Source: Chthonomonas sp. UBA2017
Lineage (GTDB): Bacteria > Armatimonadota > Fimbriimonadia > Fimbriimonadales > Fimbriimonadaceae
Assembly: GCA_002335425.1 (NCBI GenBank)
Contig: DDCB01000017.1
Coordinates: 102,236 to 166,235 of the forward strand
Direction of reading: 5' to 3'
DNA length: 64,000 nt
Positions within the stretch are counted from its first letter, which is position 1. Each line of letters opens with the position of its first letter. This document shows, piece by piece, positions 55,825-64,000 of the stretch. Both the position numbers and the translations under genes were made by a program. The notes beneath the pieces were generated by a model. That model searched no databases. It was given only the letters and a program-made list of their open reading frames with translations, and had not been told where the DNA came from.

Positions 55825-58505
55825 TGAAAGCTTGGGCTGGAGTCGTCACTCTAGGGTTGACCGCCGTGGCCACGGCTCAGAGCGGCTTGGTTCTGGACGT
55901 CGAAAAGTCCCGAAGCCAAGCCGAAGTGGATTCCCAAATCGAGTCGCTCGCGGCCCAGATGACCCGAAATCTCGGGCAATTGAGTCGAGCTTCGAGGGCG
56001 ATGCGGCGCCAAGACCAGCCGCTCGCGATGCCAGTCACGGTGACCTTGCGGCGCGAAGGCAAACTCATGTTGCCCGCGTCCTCTCGGGGTCGGGGCGATG
56101 CGCTGGTGTTGCAGTTCGAAACGACTGGGGCGCGTGCGTTCCCGACCGCGTATCGACAACTCCTTCAAGAGGTCTATCAGTCCGCCAAGCCGGTGATCGA
56201 CGCCATTTTTGGCTCGCCCGATCCTGGCGGGGCGGTGCGAGTTCTCAATTACGACGACGACCTGGGCTCGCGCGAGATTGTGGCGGGTGGGATTTATGTC
56301 CCGAACAACGGGCAGGGGTCGCAAGAGATTCGCTTCCCGGTTTACTCTGACCAGGCCGGGTTTAAGGCCGAGGTCGCGGCGGTCAACTTTGTCCATTGTT
56401 TGTTGCTTGCGACGTTGGGCCGGGCTCCCTTTCCGAACGATGCTTGGAACGAAGGGTTGGTGCGAGCCGCCGTCATGCGAGTCGTCCGGACTCCCGGTGC
56501 GCTGCCCGCAGCGATTGACCGAGACCTCGTCGAGGGGGTCCTAGAGGCGACGTACGACGTCGGGGCGACTTACGATTGGAACAATCAGCGAGCGCTCGGC
56601 GGACCCAGGTTTATCGCTCCGAATCTTTTGACCGCTCCGCTGCCAGACGGTGGATCGGTCGGCGGGCTCTATCTGTTGCGATATCAGATGGCGGGTTCAG
56701 CTTTCCAGAAGGTCCTGGTCGAGCAGCCCGGTTTTATTCCTGCTCTACGGGCTCGATGGGCGACCTTTACCGGCGGGACATTGCCCAGCGACTTGGCTCT
56801 CTTGGCCGAGCTCGCGCTTCAAGATGCTGGAGGAAGCTCCTTAGTGGAAGGCTTGCGGTTTTCGACCTGGGCGCAGAGGCAAGCGATTCTGGAGACTCGG
56901 TTGAGCCAAGGCCCCAAGCTCATGGTCCAGCCGTTTGCCATTACCGACGGCCTTGGAGGGAATGATTACGGGGTCTTTGGCGTTCAAGCGCACGCCTTTG
57001 AAACCAAGGCCAACGGCGACGAGACGTTACTCACGGGCACGGCTTGGCCGATTTTTTGGGGGCCCGAAGGGAATCGGTTCTTCACCTCGGTCCAAGAAGA
57101 TCGGATGGACGTCTTTGGCGGATATGGGTCGATTGCGCCGAATTTCTTGGCAGAGACGTTTGGCAATCAGCCCTATCGAGTCGTCGTCGATGTCCCTCTG
57201 GGAGACCGGGTCGCCCGGTGTATTTTGCCAGCGGGGACGGTGGCGCGGCCGGGGATTACGGTGTCGAACTTTTACGGCACCGTCACTGGGCTCGCCAACG
57301 TCGCGGGGGCTGCGGATCGCATCCGCGTGACTTGGACCGGAGGGTCCGACCAGATTCAGGTCTTCCAAGGCGCATTCGGGAAGACCGTCGTCCCGGCCAG
57401 CTTTTTGCAGCCGCAACGCCTGACGGTCGAAGTCATCCGAACGGTCAACAACGTCGAGACGATTGCTCTGCGGCGACTCGTGAATAAAGGGTTCGGCCCG
57501 ATCGCCTTGGACCTGCGGGTGGGCGATGATTCGAATCCGCTGCTGGTGGCGATTCCCAAGGGGCTTTCGGCCCCGGGCCTGAGTTTGGATCCTTTTGGAC
57601 TGACGCCCTTGGACCTTTGGGGATCGGGCTCGGAGCCGCTTCAGGCTCGTTGGAACCCGACCACGGGCCGCTACGACACTTTTCCGCAAGGCGGTGCGGC
57701 TGGACTCGGTGTCGGGCTCTTTGTGCGTGCTCCTCAAGCGCGGACGGCTTCGATCACGGGGCGGTCGGTCGTAGGTTCGCCGGCCACAGTGGCGCTTCGA
57801 CCGGGTTGGAATTTGATCGCGAATCCGACTCGAAGTGCGGTGAATCTGAGCGATGTGCAGGTGGTGGTGACGACCGACTTCCCGGTCAGCTGGGCGGAGG
57901 CGGTGGGGCAGTCGGTCGGTCGTGATGTTTTCGAATTTCGACCCGGGGCCAACGATCCGGCGAGCGGGGCACCTGAAACCGGGAGCTTTGTCTCCACCAC
58001 GAGCCTGGCTCCGGGGCGAGCATTCTTTGTCCGCGTCTTTGCGCCGGAAGGGGCGGTTTTGGTCTTCCCCAGCACTGAAACATCTCGTAGCCGGGAATCT
58101 AGACGCGAACCTGACTGGTCGATGCGACTGCGAATTCAGCAAGGTCCGGCCCTGACCGAAGCGTTTCTCGGCCAAGACCGAACGGCGACGAACGAAGCCG
58201 ACCGCATGTGGGACAGCCCGAACCCGCCCGGGATGGGCGGACTCCAGGTGACCAGTAACCGAGGCCTCTTCCGAGACGTTCGTTCGGCGGCGAGTCCTGG
58301 GGTCTGGACATTCCGACTTACGGGCCTGCGTCCTGGGGTCGGGGCGAGCCTGATCCTGGGCCAGGGGCAAGGCAACTGGCCGCGATTGCGGGTGAAGGAC
58401 TTGACCAGCGGCGAGGAGCGCATCATGAACGCCGGGGAGCGGTGGAACTTTTCTCCTCGGGCTTCGACCCGGACGTTTGAAGTCCGCTTGGGAGGGCCGC
58501 GATGA
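55824..58505 (+). CDS. Large secreted hypothetical protein, possibly degenerate peptidase-MA-like
   Basis: This 893-residue protein with a signal peptide (M-K-A-W-A-G-V-V-T-L-G-L-T-A-V-A-T-A) is encoded second in the operon. A segment at about residues 185-300 reads V-N-F-V-H-C-L-L-L-A-T-L-G-R-A-P-F-P-N-D-A-W-N-E-G-L-V-R-A. In gluzincin proteases, H-E-x-x-H and the W-x-x-E-G-L that follows hold zinc. Here the second half (W-N-E-G-L) is present but H-E-x-x-H is not, so if related it is inactive. The rest contains beta-rich, possibly Ig-like segments (T-V-T-G-L-A-N-V-A-G-A-A-D-R-I-R-V-T-W-T-G-G) and a C-terminal sandwich. The stop overlaps the next gene by 4 bp. Confidence 0.7.
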   Translation: MKAWAGVVTLGLTAVATAQSGLVLDVEKSRSQAEVDSQIESLAAQMTRNLGQLSRASRAMRRQDQPLAMPVTVTLRREGKLMLPASSRGRGDALVLQFETTGARAFPTAYRQLLQEVYQSAKPVIDAIFGSPDPGGAVRVLNYDDDLGSREIVAGGIYVPNNGQGSQEIRFPVYSDQAGFKAEVAAVNFVHCLLLATLGRAPFPNDAWNEGLVRAAVMRVVRTPGALPAAIDRDLVEGVLEATYDVGATYDWNNQRALGGPRFIAPNLLTAPLPDGGSVGGLYLLRYQMAGSAFQKVLVEQPGFIPALRARWATFTGGTLPSDLALLAELALQDAGGSSLVEGLRFSTWAQRQAILETRLSQGPKLMVQPFAITDGLGGNDYGVFGVQAHAFETKANGDETLLTGTAWPIFWGPEGNRFFTSVQEDRMDVFGGYGSIAPNFLAETFGNQPYRVVVDVPLGDRVARCILPAGTVARPGITVSNFYGTVTGLANVAGAADRIRVTWTGGSDQIQVFQGAFGKTVVPASFLQPQRLTVEVIRTVNNVETIALRRLVNKGFGPIALDLRVGDDSNPLLVAIPKGLSAPGLSLDPFGLTPLDLWGSGSEPLQARWNPTTGRYDTFPQGGAAGLGVGLFVRAPQARTASITGRSVVGSPATVALRPGWNLIANPTRSAVNLSDVQVVVTTDFPVSWAEAVGQSVGRDVFEFRPGANDPASGAPETGSFVSTTSLAPGRAFFVRVFAPEGAVLVFPSTETSRSRESRREPDWSMRLRIQQGPALTEAFLGQDRTATNEADRMWDSPNPPGMGGLQVTSNRGLFRDVRSAASPGVWTFRLTGLRPGVGASLILGQGQGNWPRLRVKDLTSGEERIMNAGERWNFSPRASTRTFEVRLGGPR

Positions 58506-59389
58506 AAGGGCTGAGCTTCTTGATCTGGCTGGGCGCAGTCCTGTTTTTGGCCGGGTGCGGTGGCGGGGGCGGCTCGACAGGCGGGGGATCGGCGACTCTG
58601 GTGGGTCGAATCGTCGCTGTCGAAACGGGCTCCGCACCGACTCCGGCGGCGTCGATCCAAGTTGGGGATCAGTCGGTTCAGTCCGATCTGAGCGATGGGT
58701 CGTTCCAGCTGAGAACGGCTTCAGGGCCGGTTTCTCTTTTGGTTGTCTATCGAGCCAGCGCGAATTCAGCTCCGGTCTCCTTTCGGTTTGATCGCGTGCT
58801 GGCTTCCGGGACGAACGACGTCGGCGACCTCTGGGTCGGGCCGCAAAAGGTGACGGTTCGGGGCCGAGTCCTCGATGCGGCCCAGGCGGGTCCTTTGAGC
58901 AACGTTCAGGTGAGCTTTGCCGGTCGGACGGGGGCGACAGGCATTGATGGGCGGTTTAACTTAACCGACGTTGCCTACTCCGACCTGAATATCAGCGCTT
59001 TTTTGGGAATTGAAGGGCGACTGACTCGGACCGGATATCTGCCTCGGGGGTTCTTTCCGAGCGAGGCGGCGATCGGATCGACGGTCACAATTGATGACCT
59101 GTTGATGACGAGTGAGTCGAGTAGCGAGCCGCCTCCAGTGCCCTTTACGATCGAAGGCACCGTGGGACCTTCAAATTTAGCTCCCGGGACGGTGGTGACC
59201 TTGGTCTTCGAGGGATCGTCGATCCGTCAGACGACCGTGGGGGCCGGAGGGCGATATTCGTTCTATGTGGAGCCAGGAGCATACGTCCTGAGGTTCAACA
59301 ATCCGACCAACGGTCGTTCAGCTCCGGAGGCGACGGTGACTTTGACCGACGTGAATCAACCCATACGACGAGATGCGACACTACAATAA
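58502..59389 (+). CDS. Lipoprotein with Gly-rich linker and beta-sandwich domains
   Basis: This 295-residue protein has a lipobox (L-F-L-A-G-C) followed at once by a Gly/Ser/Thr-rich linker. It then has repeated carboxypeptidase-regulatory-like units: V-T-V-R-G-R-V-L-D-A-A-Q-A-G-P-L-S-N-V-Q-V-S-F and F-T-I-E-G-T-V-G-P-S-N-L-A-P-G-T-V-V-T-L. These are similar to the units in the first gene of the operon. The C-terminus ends D-V-N-Q-P-I-R-R-D-A-T-L-Q. The next gene starts 17 bp before its stop codon. With both flanking genes it looks like part of an envelope assembly set. Confidence 0.75.
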   Translation: MKGLSFLIWLGAVLFLAGCGGGGGSTGGGSATLVGRIVAVETGSAPTPAASIQVGDQSVQSDLSDGSFQLRTASGPVSLLVVYRASANSAPVSFRFDRVLASGTNDVGDLWVGPQKVTVRGRVLDAAQAGPLSNVQVSFAGRTGATGIDGRFNLTDVAYSDLNISAFLGIEGRLTRTGYLPRGFFPSEAAIGSTVTIDDLLMTSESSSEPPPVPFTIEGTVGPSNLAPGTVVTLVFEGSSIRQTTVGAGGRYSFYVEPGAYVLRFNNPTNGRSAPEATVTLTDVNQPIRRDATLQ

Positions 59390-60800
59390 GAAATCGATCG
59401 GGTGGGCCATCCTGGGTGTCGGCCTGGGAGTCGGTGCCGTTTGGGCCGGGTTCGAGATCGAGCGGCTGATGCGAGTCGATCCGTTTGCTCGGTTTCGGGG
59501 TCAGTCAGCCCCGCCCGCGATTGCGGTGCTGCTTCGCGACGTTCGAGTGAAGACCTATGACGGCCCGCGACTCGTGGGAAAAGCTCGCATCGACGAGGTT
59601 CAGGTGAGTCGAGATCGTCGGGGGTTGAGCTTTGTTGGGATTCGCGACGGCATTTTTTACACCGACCAAGGCACTTCTTTTCGGTTTTCGGCCACTCAAG
59701 GGACCTATAACACCGCTGCCAAAGTCTTTGAGGCCAGTGGCAAAACTCAGATTCAAAATCGCGATGTCGATTTAGAGGCCACGCTGTTCCAGTACTCGGA
59801 CTCGGAGGGCGTCATTCGAGTGCCTGGAGAAATGAAAGGCACCTACTTGAAAGGGGCCCTGTCAGCAGAAAGTTTGCAGTACTTCCCACGTGATTTTAGT
59901 TTTCAGATGGGCCCGGTCAGCTGGAGTGGACCTTTGCAGGCGACCGGGCAAGAGAGTGCCCCGCCCAGGAAATGGGATATTCGCGCCGAGAGCGCGAGCC
60001 GAAGTGGCGACACCGAGACTTTCAATATGGGGCGAGCCACCGATGGCGAGGTCATCGTGAAGGCAGATGTGATCCGCCGCGACGTGAAGACCGATGTTGT
60101 GATCGCGACCGGGAACGTGCGTTACTTTGCCAAAGACATGAATTTGCTTTGCGACATGGTGACGGTGTTTCGCCGGGAGCGTCGCGCCGTTTTGGAAGGC
60201 AATGTTCAGGCCTTTATCAAGCCCGAAGATCAGCAGAAGCTCGAAGAGGAGGCGCTGGTCCCGTTGCGGCCGATCGTTCCCCCGGGGATCGCTGATGGCC
60301 GGCCCGCTCCGCCTCAGCGAACCGAAGCCGAAAAGCAACTCGACGATGAGGTTCGATCGAGCGCGAATCGAAGAAAGTATCCGATCGTTGCAACGGCGGG
60401 TCGCATCGAGTACTGGTACCGTCGGGGCCAGCGGCGGGCCGTGATCACGATGGACCCTGTGGCTCAGCAGGATCTCCCTGGAGGCCGATGGCGTCGCGTC
60501 GCCACTCCGCTGGCGAAATGGGACGGCGAAAAGGACCTTTTGAGGTGCGAAAGTCCGCCGGGAGTGCGCAATACGTTCGTCGAAAATTCCCTGGGGGATC
60601 GCTTTGTGGCGCAGTGGTTTGAGGTTTCGACCAAAGAGAACGATGACACCTGGTCGGCGGGCAACATCGACGGCGTCTTTACTTCGGACGACGAAGACCT
60701 GAACAATCGTGGCGGCTCGACTGGCGGCGGCTCTGGCGGCACAACAGGCGGGGGCGGTGCACCTCCTCCACCCGCCCTGCGCGGCCGGATTGGTGGTTAG
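59373..60800 (+). CDS. LptC/LptA (OstA)-like envelope transport protein
   Basis: This is a 475-residue protein with an N-terminal membrane anchor (about residues 9-28) and then a beta-jellyroll region typical of the LPS-transport periplasmic proteins. The first repeat set (A-T-Q-G-T-Y-N-T-A-A-K-V-F-E-A-S-G-K-T-Q-I) looks LptC-like. The second (V-V-I-A-T-G-N-V-R-Y-F-A-K-D-M-N-L-L-C-D and A-V-L-E-G-N-V-Q-A-F) looks LptA/OstA-like. The C-terminus is Gly/Pro-rich and low-complexity. LptC-LptA-type proteins form the bridge moving lipid to the outer membrane. No lptB, lptD or lptFG is adjacent. Its first 17 bp lie inside the upstream lipoprotein gene. Confidence 0.75.
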   Translation: MRHYNKKSIGWAILGVGLGVGAVWAGFEIERLMRVDPFARFRGQSAPPAIAVLLRDVRVKTYDGPRLVGKARIDEVQVSRDRRGLSFVGIRDGIFYTDQGTSFRFSATQGTYNTAAKVFEASGKTQIQNRDVDLEATLFQYSDSEGVIRVPGEMKGTYLKGALSAESLQYFPRDFSFQMGPVSWSGPLQATGQESAPPRKWDIRAESASRSGDTETFNMGRATDGEVIVKADVIRRDVKTDVVIATGNVRYFAKDMNLLCDMVTVFRRERRAVLEGNVQAFIKPEDQQKLEEEALVPLRPIVPPGIADGRPAPPQRTEAEKQLDDEVRSSANRRKYPIVATAGRIEYWYRRGQRRAVITMDPVAQQDLPGGRWRRVATPLAKWDGEKDLLRCESPPGVRNTFVENSLGDRFVAQWFEVSTKENDDTWSAGNIDGVFTSDDEDLNNRGGSTGGGSGGTTGGGGAPPPPALRGRIGG

Positions 60801-60987
60801 TATCCGCTGATATTTCTCAGTGTTCCTGTTCATGAAGACTCCGACTAACCGGAGCTAGCTCGCCGAAGAATCTTTGCACTTAGAAGCAATCGGTCTGTTC
60901 ACGTGCCACGAGAACCGTCCGGTCCGCCTCAACTCTGCTCCTTTCGGACACTCAGGCAGCACTTTTCAAAAAATTTCCAGAAAAGTC

Positions 60988-61015
60988 TTGTATTTTGCGA
61001 GACCTGTTGTATAGT
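60988..61015 (+). promoter_or_regulatory. Promoter of the RHS gene
   Basis: A -35 box TTGTAT (60988-60993) is 16 bp from a -10 box TATAGT (61010-61015). The region between 60801 and this point holds no gene that I can see. Confidence 0.55.
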
Positions 61016-61023
61016 GGGCGCAT

Positions 61024-61043
61024 TGAGTGTCTCGTGACACTCA
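61024..61043 (+). other. Hairpin in the RHS leader
   Basis: TGAGTGTC and GACACTCA form a perfect 8-bp stem with a TCGT loop, near the predicted 5' end of the transcript and 24 bp before the ATG. No poly-T follows, so it may stabilise the mRNA end or bind a regulator. Confidence 0.5.
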
Positions 61044-61067
61044 GTCGACTTTCAGAGGACTTTACTC

Positions 61068-64000
61068 ATGATGACGCCCGCCAACCTTTGGACCCGTTTC
61101 GTCGCGTTTTTTCTCGCGGCCCTGATCACAACTTCGGCGACTGCCGAAGGGGGACGCGCGCTGGCCCTGTGGCTCAGCTCGGACGATGCGCCAGGGAAAT
61201 CCAAGCCCTTGCCGCAGTACAACCGGAAGCCTACTGCGCCTCCGGCTCTCCAGGGTGGTCAGCGAAATCCTGAGCGGCTGCGTTCCTTCTCGGGGGATCA
61301 CCTTCAAGCACACCGCGAAGTCGCCGAGGATGGATCGGGCTTCCACCGCATTCAGCCACCGTTTGTTTTGGCTTGGAACGGCGGACTTTTGCCTGAGGTC
61401 CTTGAGCTCGAAGGCGGGGGGAATGGGACTGGCGGCGGCGGGAGTCAAGGCGGTGAGGGCGGCCTCCCGACCGGCGGTGCTGGTGGCGTTGCAAATTCGG
61501 CCACAGGGAACTTCATGCTTCCGATGCCGATTGTGAGCTGGGAAAGCGTCGGGATGCTCGGCGTCAACTTCCAGCTTTATCATAACTCGTGCTCAGGTCG
61601 CGATCGCGAATTCGGCGTCGGCTGGAGCCATTCTTACGACAAGCGCGTGGTGCCTGTAGGAACAAACAAGGCGAACCTTTATTTGGGCGATGGTGCCGTC
61701 CTGCCCTTTACTGAGTCAGCGTCGAATCCGGGGACGTTTCTTTCTGATCAGAAAGGCGTCTTTGATACTCTGACGAAAAACTCGGGCGGAACCGTCTGGA
61801 CCCTCACGACGGTCAATCAAGTCCAGCTGGTTTTTGATGGTGCCAACCTGATGCTTTCGGAGATTCGAGATCGTTACCATCCGAATCTCAAGGTGATCAT
61901 TACTCGACAAACTTCGTCGCCCTATTTCGTAACGAAAGTGACGTGTCCGAGCGGTCGCGAGCTGAACATCAGCTACAGCACGGGTGGAAAGGCGGACTCG
62001 GTCACGGACCCGATGGGGCGAACTTGGCTCTTTAGCTATTACACGCCGCCTCACGCCGCGTTGATCGATCATCACTTGCATTCAATCACGTTTCCTAGTC
62101 TCGCAGGACAGCCGACTGCGAGCGTTATCTTCGACTATAACCACCAAGACAACATCGTTCAGTTTACGGATCGACGCGGGAACGATTGGTTCTTAACCTA
62201 TCAGCCAAACGAGTGGATTTCTTCGATCAATCCTCCGCTTCACGGAACGAGCAATGTTTACATTTACACTTATCCCTCGACCAGTTCGATGCGGCTCACG
62301 AAACCGGGTGGACAGCAGATTGAGCATCGCTACAATGCCGCGCATCTTCTCGCGGTCATTATTGATGAAGCCTCATTCTGGACCACGATGCAATATGGAT
62401 CGCGAGGCGAGCTTGATCAAGTCGTAGATGGGAATGGCAACTTAACAGAAATCACAGCAAGCGCCCAAACGGGGCAAGTCCTCGATCTGACAGACCCTAG
62501 CGGCGCGACCTGGACTTATACGTACAATTCGCGAAACGACCTTGAGACGATTCAAGATCCGGGAGAGTCACAAGTTACCACGTTTCATTACGACACAGCA
62601 ACCGGCCTTTTGCTGAGTGTTGTGAATGAACAAAGCACGACGACGGCCGCATATACTTACGACAGTCATGGTCAGGTCATGACGGCCGCCGACGCGCTCG
62701 GACGCACTACCGGATATGAATACAATATTCACGGTGATGTGATCGAAGTCACCGCACCGAGTGGGGCGATTCAAACCGTTGGATATGGCGCAGGCCTCCA
62801 TGGCAATTTAGGACGCCCGGTCTCCGTGACAAAGGCAGGTTCGACCTGGACCGTGGCCTACGATGAGTGGCTTCGGGTTGTGTCGATGACTCATCCAGGC
62901 ACGCCAACGGCGCAAGTGAGCGTGACTTACGATGCCAATAACAATCAAACCAGGCTGACCAACGAGCGAGGTCACTTTTCGACATGGGTCTATGACGCAC
63001 TGAATCGGCCCACGAAGTACACCAACTTCCGGGGAGATGAGGAAGAGTACAAATACAATCTGAATTCGTGGTTGATCGAGATTGAAAATGGGCGTGGCTT
63101 TGCACGTACGTTTGATTACACTCCTCGTGGTGAAGTACATCATTTCTGGATGCCAGACGGATACGAAGAGTATAAGTCTTTTGACGGAAACGGAAATGTT
63201 GTTCAGTTTTCTAACGGAGTCGTGCCCACGGACTATGTATTTGATTCCCGCGATCTGCTCACAAAAGTTATCTACAATTTGATGCAGGAGACGGACCTGA
63301 TCTATGATGTCCAGGGTCGGCGCGTCGCCATGAGAGATGTGAGCGGAACGACGACCTGGACTTACAATCTACTGGATGAGCTCTCTGTTCTTGAATCTCC
63401 CCAAGGCCGCATTGAATATGCGTACAACCTTGCAGGCGAGCGGACGTCGATGACCGAAGTCGGATCGCCGAATGTTGTGACGAACTACAACATCAGTCCC
63501 ACGACGGGCCAGTTGCTTGGCGTCACCAAGTACGGTCAAACAACAAACTTTAGTTATGATGTGCATGGCCGCCTCATTGAGCGGATGTATGGCAACGATA
63601 TCAGCGAAGTCTTCACCTACGATGCACGGCAACGACTGGCTCAGGTGAATCTGATTGAAGATAGTACAACTCATCGAAGTCAAGTCTATTCTTATGACGT
63701 AAGCTCGAACATCGAGACTCATACCACGACGGCGCTTGGGCTTCCCGTGACATTGCGAACCTATGAGTATGATGCGCAGCATCAGCTCATTGAAGAAGTG
63801 ACGCAGGTAGGTCTCACGACGACGGTGGATCGGGCGTATGCATACGACGGCAATGGAAATCGAATCAGCCGAGTGGATGCGATTGCATCGTCTACGGATG
63901 TCTATACATACGATGCGGGAGACAAGCTGCAAACCATCACTCGTGGAGGGACTCTTTGGCGAGATTATGCTTATGATGCTCAGGGGCGGACGACCGCGAT
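61068..64000 (+). CDS. RHS/YD-repeat secreted protein, 5' part (runs off the window)
   Basis: The frame from ATG 61068 stays open to the end of the window (977 codons). It has a signal peptide (W-T-R-F-V-A-F-F-L-A-A-L-I-T-T-S-A-T-A) and a Pro/Gly-rich segment (about residues 45-155). A DUF6531-like opening domain (S-A-T-G-N-F-M-L-P-M-P-I, then G-R-D-R-E-F-G-V-G-W-S-H-S-Y-D) is followed by many YD repeats: F-D-Y-N-H-Q-D-N-I-V-Q-F-T-D-R-R-G-N, Y-T-Y-D-S-H-G-Q-V, Y-D-A-N-N-N-Q and Y-A-Y-D-G-N-G-N-R. RHS proteins form a hollow shell that often carries a variable C-terminal toxin, but the end is outside the window. GC is lower than in the upstream operon. Promoter, AGAGG ribosome site and hairpin leader are present. 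Confidence 0.9.
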   Translation, partial: MMTPANLWTRFVAFFLAALITTSATAEGGRALALWLSSDDAPGKSKPLPQYNRKPTAPPALQGGQRNPERLRSFSGDHLQAHREVAEDGSGFHRIQPPFVLAWNGGLLPEVLELEGGGNGTGGGGSQGGEGGLPTGGAGGVANSATGNFMLPMPIVSWESVGMLGVNFQLYHNSCSGRDREFGVGWSHSYDKRVVPVGTNKANLYLGDGAVLPFTESASNPGTFLSDQKGVFDTLTKNSGGTVWTLTTVNQVQLVFDGANLMLSEIRDRYHPNLKVIITRQTSSPYFVTKVTCPSGRELNISYSTGGKADSVTDPMGRTWLFSYYTPPHAALIDHHLHSITFPSLAGQPTASVIFDYNHQDNIVQFTDRRGNDWFLTYQPNEWISSINPPLHGTSNVYIYTYPSTSSMRLTKPGGQQIEHRYNAAHLLAVIIDEASFWTTMQYGSRGELDQVVDGNGNLTEITASAQTGQVLDLTDPSGATWTYTYNSRNDLETIQDPGESQVTTFHYDTATGLLLSVVNEQSTTTAAYTYDSHGQVMTAADALGRTTGYEYNIHGDVIEVTAPSGAIQTVGYGAGLHGNLGRPVSVTKAGSTWTVAYDEWLRVVSMTHPGTPTAQVSVTYDANNNQTRLTNERGHFSTWVYDALNRPTKYTNFRGDEEEYKYNLNSWLIEIENGRGFARTFDYTPRGEVHHFWMPDGYEEYKSFDGNGNVVQFSNGVVPTDYVFDSRDLLTKVIYNLMQETDLIYDVQGRRVAMRDVSGTTTWTYNLLDELSVLESPQGRIEYAYNLAGERTSMTEVGSPNVVTNYNISPTTGQLLGVTKYGQTTNFSYDVHGRLIERMYGNDISEVFTYDARQRLAQVNLIEDSTTHRSQVYSYDVSSNIETHTTTALGLPVTLRTYEYDAQHQLIEEVTQVGLTTTVDRAYAYDGNGNRISRVDAIASSTDVYTYDAGDKLQTITRGGTLWRDYAYDAQGRTTA

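Noticed and set aside
57027..58637. 536-residue minus-strand open frame
   Set aside because: Antisense to the 893-residue gene; rich in Arg/Pro/Ser as expected for a high-GC shadow frame.

Overview
The window is a gene-dense, roughly 60 % GC bacterial chromosome segment with little intergenic space. The best guess for the source is Armatimonadota, class Fimbriimonadia. That is an inference from the gene mix: a PEP-CTERM exosortase-type protein, many TPR/O-GlcNAc-transferase-like proteins, prepilin-type proteins, an LptA/OstA-like envelope protein, a tricorn-type protease and a DUF1501 protein. No rRNA is present to confirm it. The outer-membrane-type genes argue for a diderm cell.

The main result is a linked pair. 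At 20058-20603 a peroxiredoxin-like gene is split by an in-frame TGA exactly where the first cysteine of its CxxC motif should be, giving U-V-F-C. A hairpin resembling a bacterial SECIS element lies 18 nt after the TGA. At 43774-43868 there is a 95-nt tRNA with anticodon UCA and a long variable arm, which is tRNA-Sec (selC). Together they say this organism decodes UGA as selenocysteine and that the peroxiredoxin is a selenoprotein. selA, selB and selD are not in the window.

Layout. 1-8.4 kb holds a pseudouridine synthase, small secreted proteins, a Tat-exported DUF1501 protein, an ANTAR response regulator, an NlpC/P60 hydrolase, SprT, LepA and DedA. 8.4-19.5 kb holds tRNA-Ile, a sugar nucleotidyltransferase with a degenerate phosphomutase domain, a frameshifted PEP-CTERM gene, hutH, mtnA, a methyltransferase, tRNA-Cys, an osmC-tpiA-thioesterase operon, a DCC-family protein, tmRNA and an ECF-type sigma factor. 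19.6-28.6 kb holds the selenoprotein, an inositol-phosphatase-family enzyme, the first TPR-OGT protein, tRNA-Gly, def-fmt, a TolB-like protein and a SpoIIM-family protein. 28.6-31.1 kb is an accessory patch. It contains degenerate repeats and a low-GC three-gene cassette (prepilin, membrane protein, Cys-rich secreted protein) flanked by perfect 52-bp direct repeats of the 3' end of the neighbouring tricorn-like protease. 31-43.8 kb holds that protease, metG, a GGDEF protein, prpB, the second TPR-OGT and sbcDC. 43.8-47.6 kb holds selC and a Zn/Mn ABC transporter operon preceded by an operator-like palindrome. 47.6-54.3 kb holds two uncharacterised genes, the third TPR-OGT, an SLC13-type symporter and a J-domain/WD40 fusion. 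54.5-60.8 kb is a tightly overlapping four-gene envelope/lipoprotein operon ending in an LptC/LptA-like protein. 61.07 kb to the end is the start of a large RHS/YD-repeat protein with lower GC that runs out of the window.

Regulation. Several promoters have a -10 box 6-10 nt before the start codon (8614, 24876, 30874, 40311), which suggests leaderless mRNAs alongside genes with clear Shine-Dalgarno sequences such as the one at 26365.
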